Position numbers and translations under genes: made by a program. The notes beneath the pieces are model-generated. The model was not told where the DNA came from. It worked only from the letters and a program-made list of their open reading frames with translations, and made no database searches. This document shows, piece by piece, positions 29,654-38,994 of a stretch of 64,000 nucleotides of DNA; the stretch's first letter is position 1; every line of letters starts with the position of its first letter. Source of the stretch: an uncultured Eubacteriales bacterium (GTDB taxonomy: Bacteria; Bacillota; Clostridia; Oscillospirales; Acutalibacteraceae). The stretch spans positions 1-64,000 of the forward strand of contig CAKUPP010000002.1 in NCBI GenBank assembly GCA_934675165.1, in the 5' to 3' direction.

Positions 29654-31012
29654 TTATTTTACTATTTTGAATTTTTGATTTAAATTTTCTTTTCCTTTCT
29701 CACAGTACAAGATTGAGCCATTTTTAGACCAGTTGGACATAGTTAAAGACAAATTATAACATTTTGATATTATATAATAATCTCCATTACTAGAATTAAC
29801 TATAAACCATTTTTGAGTATCTGAACCATTACAATCACACTGACAAACACCAGTATTATTATCACGCTTAACACTCAAATATTTTCCAGAACATTGTGCT
29901 TGAATTGTATAGCAACCTCTCCCAACATATTTTATTTTAAATTTTTGAGCGGGAGTCCAATTTTTCTTCCAAAGCCTAATTTCTGCATCTTCATTTTCGA
30001 AACCTCCCTCCACATCAACAACAAGATCATTCCCAAAACTACTCTCCAACATATATTCACCATCATTTATTCCATACTTATTAAATATTTCATTGAAACA
30101 ACATGTTTTTTCAGCACACTCCCACCAATAATCTCGACAAACCCCTATACCTCTAGACCACGGTTTATTCACACAATGGAGCAAAACAGGGTTCTTAACA
30201 GCTTCCCACAGTTCAACCATCGAATATTTATCCCTCGCAACGATACTGTTGTGATATCCTTTTACATGCTCATCAGGCATATTAAACACACCAAATTTAG
30301 GTGGCAATAAACCTATTTTTTTGTAGCAAACATTGTTTATTACAGTTTGGTCATGCTCAGGTAAATACAAATTGCTTTTCATATACTCCTTAAATTTTTT
30401 ACAAATTTTATCTTCACGAAGTTTTTCAAGATTAACTAACATAACACCATCACAAATATAATGATCATTTTTGGCGGACATGCGTTCTGGCGTCACAACA
30501 TCAAGAAATCCTCTGTAATAAAGTCCACACATATCCAAACCATACATCTCTTTTAAATCTTTAAATGCTAACACATCACCATCAATATATATTATCTTTT
30601 TAATATTCGGGAGCAATTCCGCCATGTCCAAACGATAGTACGCAGGAGTTGTTATTCGATCATCAGTATAAGCTAAAGAAAATTTATTATTCATATCAAT
30701 TAAATTGATATCGCAGTTTTTATATTTTCGCGCGGTGTCTAAAAGTTTTTTTCTGTTCCAATATGAAAAATTACTCGGATGCATTATGTAAAAACTATAT
30801 TTAGTATCAAAATCGGCATTTTCAACTATTGAAGTAATAGCAACAATAGTAGGATAAATATATCCATCATCAAGTGCCATAGCTATTGGTATAATGTTTT
30901 TCTCTCGATTGAAATTATCAAATTTATCTATCCCCTCAAAAGAAACACCTGTAGCAAAAACACTCAAAAAACACGTGAAAAAATGATACAAAAAATTTTT
31001 TAAAATTTTCAT
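29654..31012 (-). CDS. Exported GT8 glycosyltransferase with ricin-B-type lectin domain, paralogue
   Basis: This 452-residue protein has the same build as the gene to its left: signal peptide (MKILKNFLYHFFTCFLSVFA), GT8 domain with the DGD at 144-146 (IIYIDGDVLAF), DGVMLVNL and HCVNKPW, then a ricin-type tail (about 320-452). The pair is clearly a tandem duplication but has diverged through the length and lacks the acidic linker of the other copy. The AT-rich spacer of about 200 bp between them shows no clear terminator. Acceptor and sugar are unknown. Confidence 0.85.
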   Translation of the reverse strand: MKILKNFLYHFFTCFLSVFATGVSFEGIDKFDNFNREKNIIPIAMALDDGYIYPTIVAITSIVENADFDTKYSFYIMHPSNFSYWNRKKLLDTARKYKNCDINLIDMNNKFSLAYTDDRITTPAYYRLDMAELLPNIKKIIYIDGDVLAFKDLKEMYGLDMCGLYYRGFLDVVTPERMSAKNDHYICDGVMLVNLEKLREDKICKKFKEYMKSNLYLPEHDQTVINNVCYKKIGLLPPKFGVFNMPDEHVKGYHNSIVARDKYSMVELWEAVKNPVLLHCVNKPWSRGIGVCRDYWWECAEKTCCFNEIFNKYGINDGEYMLESSFGNDLVVDVEGGFENEDAEIRLWKKNWTPAQKFKIKYVGRGCYTIQAQCSGKYLSVKRDNNTGVCQCDCNGSDTQKWFIVNSSNGDYYIISKCYNLSLTMSNWSKNGSILYCEKGKENLNQKFKIVK

Positions 31013-31202
31013 TATAAACTACTCCTTACTATTTTTATTTTTTAATAATCCATCCAAACAAAAAGTCACCTCCATTTATTGTTTAAAATAAAATTTTTCA
31101 AACTTTAAAAAATTATATCATATAAACAAAAATATTATATAATGTTTTTGTTTTACATTAAACACAAACTTATTTTTATTTCTAAAATATATCTTTTTTT
31201 GC
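31013..31202. other. Gene-free AT-rich spacer between divergent units
   Basis: This region lies between the start of the GT8-ricin gene and the promoter of rpmG. It is rich in A/T runs; TATAAT-like sextamers occur on the minus strand but I cannot pair one with a good -35. Confidence 0.45.
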
Positions 31203-31231
31203 TTGACTGATAAACAAAAATATGTTAGAAT
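31203..31231 (+). promoter_or_regulatory. Promoter of rpmG-secE-nusG and probably rplK-rplA
   Basis: TTGACT and TAGAAT are spaced by 17 bp, about 85 bp before rpmG. Confidence 0.8.
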
Positions 31232-31251
31232 TTTATTACCTCAAAATCAGG

Positions 31252-31302
31252 GGTTTATTTTTTGTACCCTAGAGAGGGAGGCTAAAATATTCCGAATAAA
31301 CC
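31252..31302 (+). promoter_or_regulatory. Structured 5' leader before rpmG
   Basis: GGTTTATT and AATAAACC are exact complements 35 nt apart and would close a stem whose 3' arm ends one base before the GGGAGGTG ribosome site. The loop contains a GAGAGGGAGG purine run. It could control access to the rpmG ribosome site. No known leader family is recognised. Confidence 0.4.
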
Positions 31303-31315
31303 GGGAGGTGCCGTG

Positions 31316-31465
31316 ATGACAGTAAAAATAACACTAGCCTGCACTGAGTGCAACCAACGCAACTATAACACTACTAAAAACAAAAAAAACATACCTGGCC
31401 GAATGGAAATGAATAAACATTGTCCTTTTTGCCGTAAACACACCTTGCATAGGGAAACAAAATAG
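31316..31465 (+). CDS. rpmG: 50S ribosomal protein bL33
   Basis: This 49-residue protein starts at the ATG at 31316, five bases after GGGAGGTG; an in-frame GTG directly before it is possible. It begins [17 protein letters not shown] and has a second CPFC pair, so it is the zinc-binding C+ form of bL33. It leads the rpmG-secE-nusG set found in most Firmicutes. Confidence 0.95.
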   Translation: MTVKITLACTECNQRNYNTTKNKKNIPGRMEMNKHCPFCRKHTLHRETK

Positions 31466-31486
31466 GTTTTGAATGGAGGCAAAACA

Positions 31487-31708
31487 ATGAGTAAAAAAAA
31501 GAAAAATATCTTTTCAAAAATCGGAAGCTTTTTCGTAGATTACAAAAATGAAATCAAAAAAATTGTTTGGCCAACACAAAGAACAGTCTGGAGAAACAAT
31601 GGCATAGTGCTCGCTATGATTTTTATAATGGGCATTTTTGTTTCGTTTTTTGATGCAGGATGTATGCAACTTTTAAGCTTGGTAATGTCAGTTTCAAGCA
31701 ATAAGTAA
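31487..31708 (+). CDS. secE: Preprotein translocase subunit SecE
   Basis: SecE clamps the SecY channel. The 73-residue protein starts at the ATG at 31487, seven bases after GGAGG. It has a basic N-terminus, the conserved amphipathic EIKKIVWPTQ and one membrane helix (about 45-68). It stands between rpmG and nusG as usual. Confidence 0.95.
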   Translation: MSKKKKNIFSKIGSFFVDYKNEIKKIVWPTQRTVWRNNGIVLAMIFIMGIFVSFFDAGCMQLLSLVMSVSSNK

Positions 31709-31728
31709 ATCCGGAGGAAAGGTGAAAT

Positions 31729-32250
31729 ATGTCTGAAAAAGCCAAATGGTATGTTGTACATACCTATTCGGGTTATGAAAACAAAGTAGCTTCTACTCTT
31801 GAAAAAACTATTGAAAATCGTGGAATACGACATATGATTCAAGAAGTAAAAGTTCCAACAGAATCCGTCACTGAAATTAAGGACGGAAAACAGCGTCAGG
31901 TTGAAAAAAAGATTTTTCCAGGTTATGTACTAGTGAAAATGGTGCTCAGTGATGAATCTTGGTATATTGTCAGAAATATAAGAGGATGCACTGGATTTGT
32001 GGGAGCTTCCACTAAGCCAGTTCCTTTAACTGAACAAGAAGTAGCAAAACTTGGCGTAGAAGTGAAGTCGGTAAAACTAGATTACAACATTGGTGAGGTT
32101 GTCAGAATTATCGATGGACCTCTGACAAATTTAAATGGACGCGTTGAGTACATTGATGCTGAAAACAACGTTGTTAAGGTTATTGTCTCGATGTTTGGTC
32201 GCGAAACTTTGGCAGAGCTAAAACTCAATCAAATTGAACCAGCAGTGTAA
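31729..32250 (+). CDS. nusG: Transcription termination/antitermination protein NusG
   Basis: NusG binds RNA polymerase and modulates pausing and termination. The 173 residues contain the NGN domain (KWYVVHTYSGYENKV, FPGYVLVKM) and a C-terminal KOW domain (GEVVRIIDGPLTNLNGRVE). It lies 20 bp after secE with a GGAGG site. Confidence 0.97.
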   Translation: MSEKAKWYVVHTYSGYENKVASTLEKTIENRGIRHMIQEVKVPTESVTEIKDGKQRQVEKKIFPGYVLVKMVLSDESWYIVRNIRGCTGFVGASTKPVPLTEQEVAKLGVEVKSVKLDYNIGEVVRIIDGPLTNLNGRVEYIDAENNVVKVIVSMFGRETLAELKLNQIEPAV

Positions 32251-32381
32251 TCATTTTGTTTGACTTAAAACATTAAGATTTGTGAATCAAAATAATTCAC
32301 ACAGTAAAGGTCTTTTCTACGTGGGAGGAATAAAATATTTTATTATTCCGAAAATCACCACAAAATTTGGAGGTGCACAAA

Positions 32382-32807
32382 TTGGCTAAAGAAGTCAGTT
32401 CAATTGTAAAATTACAAATTCCCGCCGGCAAAGCAACTCCGGCACCACCAGTAGGTTCTGCACTTGGACCTCACGGTATTAATATAATGTCTTTTACTAA
32501 AGAATTTAACGATCGTACAAAAAACGATGTAGGGATGATTATTCCAGTAGTAATTACTATCTATAAAGATCGTTCATTTACGTTTGTAACAAAAACTCCA
32601 CCGGCTGCAGTTCTCATAAAAAAAGCTTGCGGACTAGAGTCAGGCTCCGGTGTTCCAAACAAAACAAAAGTTGGAAAAATTACAAAAAGTCAGATTGAGG
32701 AAATCGCTAATCACAAGAAACCAGACTTAAATGCTGCAGACACTGCATCTGCCATGAGCATGATCGCAGGTACCGCCAGAAGTATGGGGATTGAGGTAGT
32801 AGATTAA
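32382..32807 (+). CDS. rplK: 50S ribosomal protein uL11
   Basis: uL11 sits at the GTPase-associated centre. The start is TTG at 32382, because the in-frame TTG at 32367 is inside the TTGGAGGTG ribosome site. The 141 residues include [19 protein letters not shown] and the C-terminal RNA-binding TARSMGIEV. The 131-bp spacer after nusG holds two small hairpins (GTGAAT/ATTCAC near 32282 and GGAATAA/TTATTCC at 32327..32349), perhaps part of autoregulation. Confidence 0.96.
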   Translation: MAKEVSSIVKLQIPAGKATPAPPVGSALGPHGINIMSFTKEFNDRTKNDVGMIIPVVITIYKDRSFTFVTKTPPAAVLIKKACGLESGSGVPNKTKVGKITKSQIEEIANHKKPDLNAADTASAMSMIAGTARSMGIEVVD

Positions 32808-32866
32808 TCTCCATCCCCGTGGTGGGAGGAAAACATCCGATTTTACCACTAATTCAGGAGGAAAGT

Positions 32867-33565
32867 ATGAAACACGGTAAAAAATATAATGAAAGCGCAA
32901 AATCATATAATCAATCACATTTTTATGATGCAAGAGAAGCAATTGACATATGCACAAAGAATGCAAAGGCTTCTTTTGACGAGACTGTTGAACTTCATGT
33001 GAGACTAGGTGTGGATTCTAGACACGCCGATCAACAAGTACGCGGAGCCATAGTACTTCCCAACGGAACCGGAAAAAAAGTTAGGGTTCTTGCTATATGC
33101 AAAGGTGACAATGAAAACCTTGCAAAAGAAGCTGGTGCTGACTTTATAGGTGCTGAAGATATGGCCAAAAAAATTCAATCTGAAAATTGGATGGATTTTG
33201 ATGTATTAATTACAACACCCGATATGATGGGCGTTGTGGGAAGACTTGGTAAAGTTTTAGGCCCCAGAGGTTTAATGCCTAACCCAAAAGCAGGTACTGT
33301 TACGACAGATATCGCTAAAGCAATTAGAGAAGCTAAAGCTGGTAAAATTGAATATCGTTTAGACAAAACAAATATTATTCATTGTATTATTGGCAAAACT
33401 TCTTTTGGTACTGACAAACTTTTGGAAAATTTTGAAACCTTAATGAGCGCAATTGTAAAAGCTAAGCCTGAAGCAAGCAAAGGTCAATATATCAAATCAT
33501 GCGTCGTTTCTTCTACGATGGGTCCAGGAGTAAAGATGAATACCGGTAAACTTGAATCAATGTAA
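32867..33565 (+). CDS. rplA: 50S ribosomal protein uL1
   Basis: uL1 forms the mobile stalk at the ribosome exit site and usually represses its own operon. The 232-residue protein begins [14 protein letters not shown] at 32867, six bases after [26 protein letters not shown] is the family signature. The next promoter begins at its stop codon. Confidence 0.97.
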   Translation: MKHGKKYNESAKSYNQSHFYDAREAIDICTKNAKASFDETVELHVRLGVDSRHADQQVRGAIVLPNGTGKKVRVLAICKGDNENLAKEAGADFIGAEDMAKKIQSENWMDFDVLITTPDMMGVVGRLGKVLGPRGLMPNPKAGTVTTDIAKAIREAKAGKIEYRLDKTNIIHCIIGKTSFGTDKLLENFETLMSAIVKAKPEASKGQYIKSCVVSSTMGPGVKMNTGKLESM

Positions 33566-33594
33566 TTGACAAATTACTAATCTTATTGTATACT
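33566..33594 (+). promoter_or_regulatory. Promoter of rplJ-rplL
   Basis: TTGACA and TATACT are spaced by 17 bp immediately after rplA. Confidence 0.85.
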
Positions 33595-33608
33595 AGTAGA
33601 TATAAATT

Positions 33609-33729
33609 TCCAAAGACAGTGGGTTTGTGTAAAAGGGTTCCTTCTCCCACCTAGGAAAGTTCGTAATTTTTAATTTTTAAAAGTCGTTAACTTTCATTTT
33701 TGGAAATGGATTCGGTTAACGATTTTTTG
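33609..33729 (+). ncRNA. L10 leader with intrinsic terminator
   Basis: The leader contains CCAAAGACAGTGGG and, across a loop, CCCACCTAGG. This is the paired internal-loop pattern of the L10(L12)4-binding leader found before rplJ in Firmicutes. It is followed by a CGTTAAC/GTTAACG hairpin and a six-T run (33685..33729). By analogy, ribosomal protein L10 binding would favour termination and limit rplJL expression. Confidence 0.75.
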
Positions 33730-33800
33730 TGTTATTAATATTAAAATTGTTAACTACTGTCAATTTGGTATTGAATCAATCAAATGGAGGTGAATAATGT

Positions 33801-34334
33801 ATGCCAAGTGTTAAGGCATTAGAGCAAAAGAAAACTATAGTTAGAGAGCTTTCCGAGAAAATGCAACATTCTTGCGCAGGTGTTGTGGTAAGTTATCAGG
33901 GAATAAATGTAGAGGATGATACAAAATTAAGGAGAGATCTTCGCGAAGCCGGAGTAGAATATGTTGTAGCAAAAAACACTCTTTTAAAAAGAGCTGCCGA
34001 AAGTGCTTCCATAAATGATCTGTGCCCTTCTTTCCAAGGATCAACCGCATTAGCAGTGAGTAAAGATGATTATGTTGCCGCATCCAAGATCCTTTGTAAT
34101 TTTGCCAAAGATCATGACTTCTTTAAAGTGAAATCTGGGTTTATTGATGGAAAAGTAATTGATGCAGTAGAAGTTAATAATCTTGCGAAACTTCCTTCGA
34201 GAGAAGTTCTCATTGCACAAGTTTTGGGCGGCCTCAATGCACCCATCTCGGGATTTGCAACTGTACTTGGAGGCACTATCAGAGGCCTCGTAGTTGCGCT
34301 TAATGCAATTGCAGAAAAAAAGCAATCTGCATAG
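33801..34334 (+). CDS. rplJ: 50S ribosomal protein uL10
   Basis: uL10 anchors the L7/L12 stalk. The 177-residue protein starts at the ATG at 33801, eight bases after GGAGGTG. It has the N-terminal rRNA-binding region (ALEQKKTIVRELSEKM) and the C-terminal helix that binds L7/L12 dimers. It is preceded by the L10 leader. Confidence 0.96.
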   Translation: MPSVKALEQKKTIVRELSEKMQHSCAGVVVSYQGINVEDDTKLRRDLREAGVEYVVAKNTLLKRAAESASINDLCPSFQGSTALAVSKDDYVAASKILCNFAKDHDFFKVKSGFIDGKVIDAVEVNNLAKLPSREVLIAQVLGGLNAPISGFATVLGGTIRGLVVALNAIAEKKQSA

Positions 34335-34380
34335 TAAAATAAACTAATATAATTAAAAATATTTTTGGAGGTAAATAATA

Positions 34381-34758
34381 ATGTCAGAAAAAGTAACAAA
34401 ATTGATTGAAGATGTAAAAGGTTTAACAGTTCTCGAACTCAGCGAATTAGTAAAAGCTCTTGAAGAAAAGTTTGGAGTATCAGCAGCAGCTCCTGTAGCA
34501 GTTGCAGCAGCTCCTGCAGCAGGCGCACCTGCCGCAGCAGAAGAAAAAACTGAATTTGATGTTATCTTAAAAGCAGCTGGAGACAACAAGATCAAAGTTG
34601 TTAAAGCTGTTAAAGAAATCACAGGTCTTGGTCTCAAAGAAGCAAAAGCTATAGTTGATGGAGCTCCAAAAGCTTTAAAAGAAAAAGTTTCCAAAGATGT
34701 AGCTGAAGATATCAAAAAACAATTAACAGAACTTGGCGCAGAAGTAGAAGTTAAATAG
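34381..34758 (+). CDS. rplL: 50S ribosomal protein bL12
   Basis: bL12 recruits translation factors. The 125-residue protein has an N-terminal dimerisation helix pair, an Ala-rich hinge (about 37-58, [17 protein letters not shown]) and a C-terminal domain with [16 protein letters not shown]. It follows rplJ with a GGAGG site. Confidence 0.98.
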   Translation: MSEKVTKLIEDVKGLTVLELSELVKALEEKFGVSAAAPVAVAAAPAAGAPAAAEEKTEFDVILKAAGDNKIKVVKAVKEITGLGLKEAKAIVDGAPKALKEKVSKDVAEDIKKQLTELGAEVEVK

Positions 34759-34804
34759 TTTATTACTACATGAATAAAATTATACTAATACTTGTGTAAT
34801 CAAC

Positions 34805-34843
34805 AAAGGGTGAAAGGCTAATGAAAATGGCTTTTTGCCCTTT
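34805..34843 (+). terminator. Hairpin after rplL, weak terminator
   Basis: AAAGGG and GCCCTTT enclose an inner AAAGGC/GGCTTTTT pairing. The stem is good but the following ACTATATAC is not a clean T run. Confidence 0.55.
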
Positions 34844-34958
34844 ACTATATACATAGGTTAATTTGTTTTTTTAATACATAATAAATAACTTTTTTGAATT
34901 TTCATGTTTTATATGATATCATATTTATCAGTAAAATATTTTTAGAAATGAGAATTAA

Positions 34959-36323
34959 ATGATGAACACAAAAGATACTATTAAAAAAAACGACGTAATT
35001 ACACTCACAATTCAAGATGTAACAATTGAAGGCGATGGAATAGGAAAATACAATGACGCTGTAATTTTTGTCCCACGTACTGCCATAGGTGATGTATTAA
35101 AAGTAAAAATAATAAAAGAAGCAAAAAATTATTTCGTAGGTAAAATTCAAGAAATTCTTTTACCTTTTCATGACAGAATATCTCCTGATTGTAATAACTA
35201 CAAAAACTGTGGCGGATGTGTATTTAGGCACCTTTCTTATGATGCAGAACTAAAAATAAAAGAAAAGCATATTAAAGATTGCCTGGAAAGAATAGGCCAC
35301 TTTAAAAATGTTCCACTACAAAAAATAAATAAAGCAAAAAAATTAAATTCTTATCGAAACAAGGCTCAAATTCCTCTGGGATACAATAAAAGTGGAAATT
35401 TGATTTCCGGTTTTTACAGTCCAAGAAGTCATAATATAGTTGAATGTTCACGCTGTTTACTTCATCCAGAAAAATTTGACAAAATAGTGGATTTAATTAA
35501 ATTTTGGATGAAAAAATACAACATATCTGCTTATAACGAAGCAAGTCATACTGGTTTAATTCGTCATATATATATAAGAACAGCAAATGAAAACAAAGAA
35601 ATCATGGTTTGTTTAGTAGTAACAACAAGCAATATCGCTTACTTAGATAAACTAATTAATATTTTAACTTCAAACATACCTAACATATCTGGTATATTGC
35701 TAAATTTAAATAAAGAAAAAACAAATGTCATTTTGGGTAAAAAATTTATTACTATTTTTGGGAAAGACTATATAATCGATACACTTTGTGGACTAAATTT
35801 TAAAATTTCACCAGAATCTTTTTATCAGATAAATCACGATCAAACAGAGCTTCTATACACAATTGCAAAAAACATTGCAAATGCAGAAAAGAGTCAACAT
35901 GTAGTAGATCTGTACTGCGGTATTGGAACCATCGGGATGAGTATATCTAACAAACAAACATATATTACAGGAATTGAAATTGTACCTCAAGCAATTAAAA
36001 ACGCCATTGAAAATGCTAAAATAAATAAATTTCAACATACAAAGTTCATTTGTGCTGATTCTTCAAATTCAATGCAAGCCATTTTAGAAGGATCACTTAT
36101 TGTTATTGATCCTCCGCGAAAAGGGTGTTCTGATAATATGATAGATAATTTACTTAAATCATCTGCATCCAAAATAATTTATATTTCATGTAATCCTGCA
36201 ACTTTAGCTAAAAATTTAAAAAAATTATGTGAAAATAATAATTATACTCTGCAGAGCATTATTCCAGTAGATATGTTTCCACGTACCGCCCATGTTGAAA
36301 CCATAGCATTACTATCAAAATAG
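34959..36323 (+). CDS. rlmD: 23S rRNA (uracil-C5)-methyltransferase, RlmD/RumA family
   Basis: This enzyme methylates uridine C5 in 23S rRNA with S-adenosylmethionine. The 454-residue protein has an N-terminal TRAM domain (about 8-66), an iron-sulphur cysteine set (CNNYKNCGGC), the SAM motif DLYCGIGTIGMSI, IDPPRKGC, and the catalytic Cys in ISCNPATLAKNL. In Firmicutes members can act on two sites (RlmCD), so the exact target is not set. It is alone on the plus strand after rplL. Confidence 0.92.
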   Translation: MMNTKDTIKKNDVITLTIQDVTIEGDGIGKYNDAVIFVPRTAIGDVLKVKIIKEAKNYFVGKIQEILLPFHDRISPDCNNYKNCGGCVFRHLSYDAELKIKEKHIKDCLERIGHFKNVPLQKINKAKKLNSYRNKAQIPLGYNKSGNLISGFYSPRSHNIVECSRCLLHPEKFDKIVDLIKFWMKKYNISAYNEASHTGLIRHIYIRTANENKEIMVCLVVTTSNIAYLDKLINILTSNIPNISGILLNLNKEKTNVILGKKFITIFGKDYIIDTLCGLNFKISPESFYQINHDQTELLYTIAKNIANAEKSQHVVDLYCGIGTIGMSISNKQTYITGIEIVPQAIKNAIENAKINKFQHTKFICADSSNSMQAILEGSLIVIDPPRKGCSDNMIDNLLKSSASKIIYISCNPATLAKNLKKLCENNNYTLQSIIPVDMFPRTAHVETIALLSK

Positions 36324-36397
36324 GATCTACGTGATTATTTATTAATTTGAAACATACAAAGTTAGTAAAAAATTTTTAATTTAAAGGAGAATTTACA

Positions 36398-37021
36398 ATG
36401 ATTTTTTCTCAACAGCAATTGCCCGAATACTCGCCTTCCTCTAAAATACAGCTAACTGAACACTACGTAAAAATTCACAAAAAAATTTTAAATGAATCCA
36501 TTCCAAATCTATCTTGCCAAAGTGAATACAGTAAATTTTTTAGAAATCCAAGTTCAAAAACACAGTGGTTAAACTGCTCAAAAATTTTTCTTGATTTTGC
36601 AAAAATAACTGATAAATTTGAAAGAAACTTAAATATATTTTATGAATTTAAACTTATGCATCACCTTAATGAAAAAATATCAATAAATGAAGCAGATCTG
36701 GTTTACTTCATTGCATACATTAAACGTTTTTCTAGATTTATAAGCACAGACCATCTTAAAAATTTGTGCAAAAATAAAAATAACGTTCACACAATTTTCT
36801 CACGTGGTCTTGCTTACGCCATAGGAAATAGCAGACTATCTACAAAAACTCCAATTAAAAAATTTAATTATTCAGAAAAAGACGAAATACCACCACTCCT
36901 ATTTAAAATTATGAGAAATCCTACAATATGCAGCTATAACGTATCGTGTAATATCACATATGAAGAGTATCTAAAAACGCTAGCTGAAATTTCTTATTAT
37001 CACATAACACATGGAAATTAG
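36398..37021 (+). CDS. Unrecognised protein (207 aa)
   Basis: I do not recognise this protein. It starts at an ATG with an AAAGGAG site and ends just before a terminator, so it looks expressed. No signal peptide or membrane helix is seen. It appears helical, with aromatic-rich pieces (FYEFKLMHHL, DLVYFIAYIKRFSRF, YEEYLKTLAEISYYH) and few recognisable motifs. Codon use is as AT-rich as its neighbours. It may be lineage specific. Confidence 0.6.
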   Translation: MIFSQQQLPEYSPSSKIQLTEHYVKIHKKILNESIPNLSCQSEYSKFFRNPSSKTQWLNCSKIFLDFAKITDKFERNLNIFYEFKLMHHLNEKISINEADLVYFIAYIKRFSRFISTDHLKNLCKNKNNVHTIFSRGLAYAIGNSRLSTKTPIKKFNYSEKDEIPPLLFKIMRNPTICSYNVSCNITYEEYLKTLAEISYYHITHGN

Positions 37022-37025
37022 TACA

Positions 37026-37062
37026 AAAATCACAGGACTTCATGACAAGTCTTGTGATTTTA
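37026..37062. terminator. Bidirectional terminator between convergent genes
   Basis: AAATCACAGGACTT pairs with AAGTCTTGTGATTT (one mismatch) around a short loop and is flanked by A and T runs. Confidence 0.85.
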
Positions 37063-37098
37063 CTATTTTGCTTCTATTTTTTAACCATATCAAAAAGC

Positions 37099-38970
37099 TC
37101 ACTTTAATTTAATATGCTTAAATGTGGGCACTATTCTTAAAAGCATCGCTTCAACATCTTCTCTGCTACCTCGAGCACAAATAGTTCTAAGTTTTGACAA
37201 TTGCTCTTTTAATTCATTAATATCCATACTTATGGGTTTCCCTATATATATTTTATGATTTTTAGTCTTTTGTATACCCTCTTCATCCATTAAAAGCTCT
37301 TCATATAGCTTCTCTCCTGGCCGTAACCCTGTATATTCAATTTTTATATCTTCACCCGGAACAAAACCAGAAAGCCGTATAAGATTTTCCGCTAAATCTT
37401 TTATTTTAACTGGATCACCCATATCTAAAACAAATATTTCTCCACCATTAGCAAAACCACCCGCCGTAAGAACTAATGACACTGCTTCCGGAATTGTCAT
37501 AAAATATCTTATTATATCTGGGTGAGTTACAGTTACAGGCCCCATCTTTTTTATCTGCTCTTCAAAAAGAGGTATAACAGATCCATTTGACCCCAAAACA
37601 TTCCCAAATCTTACAGCAACAAATTCTGTTTCACTTTCCTTATTTTTCATTTGAACAAGCATTTCGCATATACGTTTCGTAGCACCCATTATATTTGTTG
37701 GATTAACAGCTTTATCAGTTGATATTTGTACAAATTTTTTAACTTTAAATTTATCTGCACATTCTATGAGGTTAAGTGTACCAAAAACATTATTTTTAAC
37801 AGCTTCTTCAGGATTATTTTCCATCAAAGGTACATGTTTGTGAGCTGCAGCGTGAAACACTACATCTACATTCTCAGATGAAAAAATTTCTTCCAATTCT
37901 TTTTTGTCACATATTGTAGCGATCTCTACGCCTAGATTAAAATCTTTACCATATTTCATCCTAAGTTCTTGCTGAATTTGGTAAGCACTATTTTCATACA
38001 CATCTAAAATTATAAGACGTTTACACCCAAGCTCTGCAATTTGCCTGCAAAGTTCAGATCCAATTGATCCACCACCACCTGTTACCATAACCGTTTTACC
38101 GGTAATATATCCTCCGTATCTTTTTTTATCAAAAATGATAGGTTCTCTACCTAACAAATCTTCTACTTTTATTTTTCTTATGGCAGAATTTAAAGAAGTT
38201 CCAGAAGTCAAAACTTCGTACATATTCGGAATAATCCTAACCTCTAAATTTGTTTTAGCACAAATATCCAGAATCTTTCGCCGTTGAGACAATGATATGG
38301 AAGTAATAGAAAACAAAATCACATCTACTTTAAATTTTTCACATAAATCTGGAATTTCTGTTGTATTTCCCTCAACCCTTACACCCATAATTTTTCTGCC
38401 TATTTTCTCTCTATCATCATCTGCAATTGCAACTGGCGTGTATTTATTACCGGAATACTTAAACATTTCTCTTAAAAGTAAAGCTGTAGATTCTCCAGCA
38501 CCTACTATAAGCATTCTTTTTTTACCAATTTCATCTTCTCCAGATACATTATCTATAAGCCTATTTATCCTATAAATCAGTCTGAAAACAACTATAGACG
38601 ACATAGAAGTAAGCAAAAATATAAAGTGCATACGTGGACTCATTTTTACCATAAATATTCGGGTAAACACAAAAAATATCACATTTGCGCAAAATGTAGC
38701 TAGTCCTGCATAAAAGAAATCTTCTACGTCAGCATATCTCCAAATTTTATCATAAATCTTAAATACTAAAAACATAAAAGCAAAACAAACGTTCACCATA
38801 ACAAGATATTCAAAAAATTTATTATCAACTGCTACAAAAGTCAAACTATTTTTATTAATTGCGTAAGAAATATAAAAAGATAAATTCCATATAATAAAAT
38901 CACAAAAAAACAGTGCATACTTTCTGTATTTCTTAACGAACCTCCAAATAACATCTTTTATATTTCCCAT
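37099..38970 (-). CDS. Membrane-bound nucleotide-sugar epimerase/dehydratase (CapD/PglF type)
   Basis: This 623-residue protein acts early in making unusual sugars for capsule or glycoproteins. Four membrane helices (about 15-130) are followed by a Rossmann-like CoA-binding-type domain (MLIVGAGESTALLLREM) and a catalytic short-chain dehydrogenase domain with GGGGSIGSELCRQI, HAAAHKHVPLME and the altered active-site ISTDKAVNPTN. Family members are UDP-GlcNAc 4,6-dehydratases. The start is taken at ATG 38970; an in-frame GTG four codons earlier is possible, and neither has a strong ribosome site. No partner sugar genes adjoin; it follows upp at 25 bp. Confidence 0.88.
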   Translation of the reverse strand: MGNIKDVIWRFVKKYRKYALFFCDFIIWNLSFYISYAINKNSLTFVAVDNKFFEYLVMVNVCFAFMFLVFKIYDKIWRYADVEDFFYAGLATFCANVIFFVFTRIFMVKMSPRMHFIFLLTSMSSIVVFRLIYRINRLIDNVSGEDEIGKKRMLIVGAGESTALLLREMFKYSGNKYTPVAIADDDREKIGRKIMGVRVEGNTTEIPDLCEKFKVDVILFSITSISLSQRRKILDICAKTNLEVRIIPNMYEVLTSGTSLNSAIRKIKVEDLLGREPIIFDKKRYGGYITGKTVMVTGGGGSIGSELCRQIAELGCKRLIILDVYENSAYQIQQELRMKYGKDFNLGVEIATICDKKELEEIFSSENVDVVFHAAAHKHVPLMENNPEEAVKNNVFGTLNLIECADKFKVKKFVQISTDKAVNPTNIMGATKRICEMLVQMKNKESETEFVAVRFGNVLGSNGSVIPLFEEQIKKMGPVTVTHPDIIRYFMTIPEAVSLVLTAGGFANGGEIFVLDMGDPVKIKDLAENLIRLSGFVPGEDIKIEYTGLRPGEKLYEELLMDEEGIQKTKNHKIYIGKPISMDINELKEQLSKLRTICARGSREDVEAMLLRIVPTFKHIKLK

Positions 38971-38994
38971 AAATTCACACACTTTTCTTTATTT

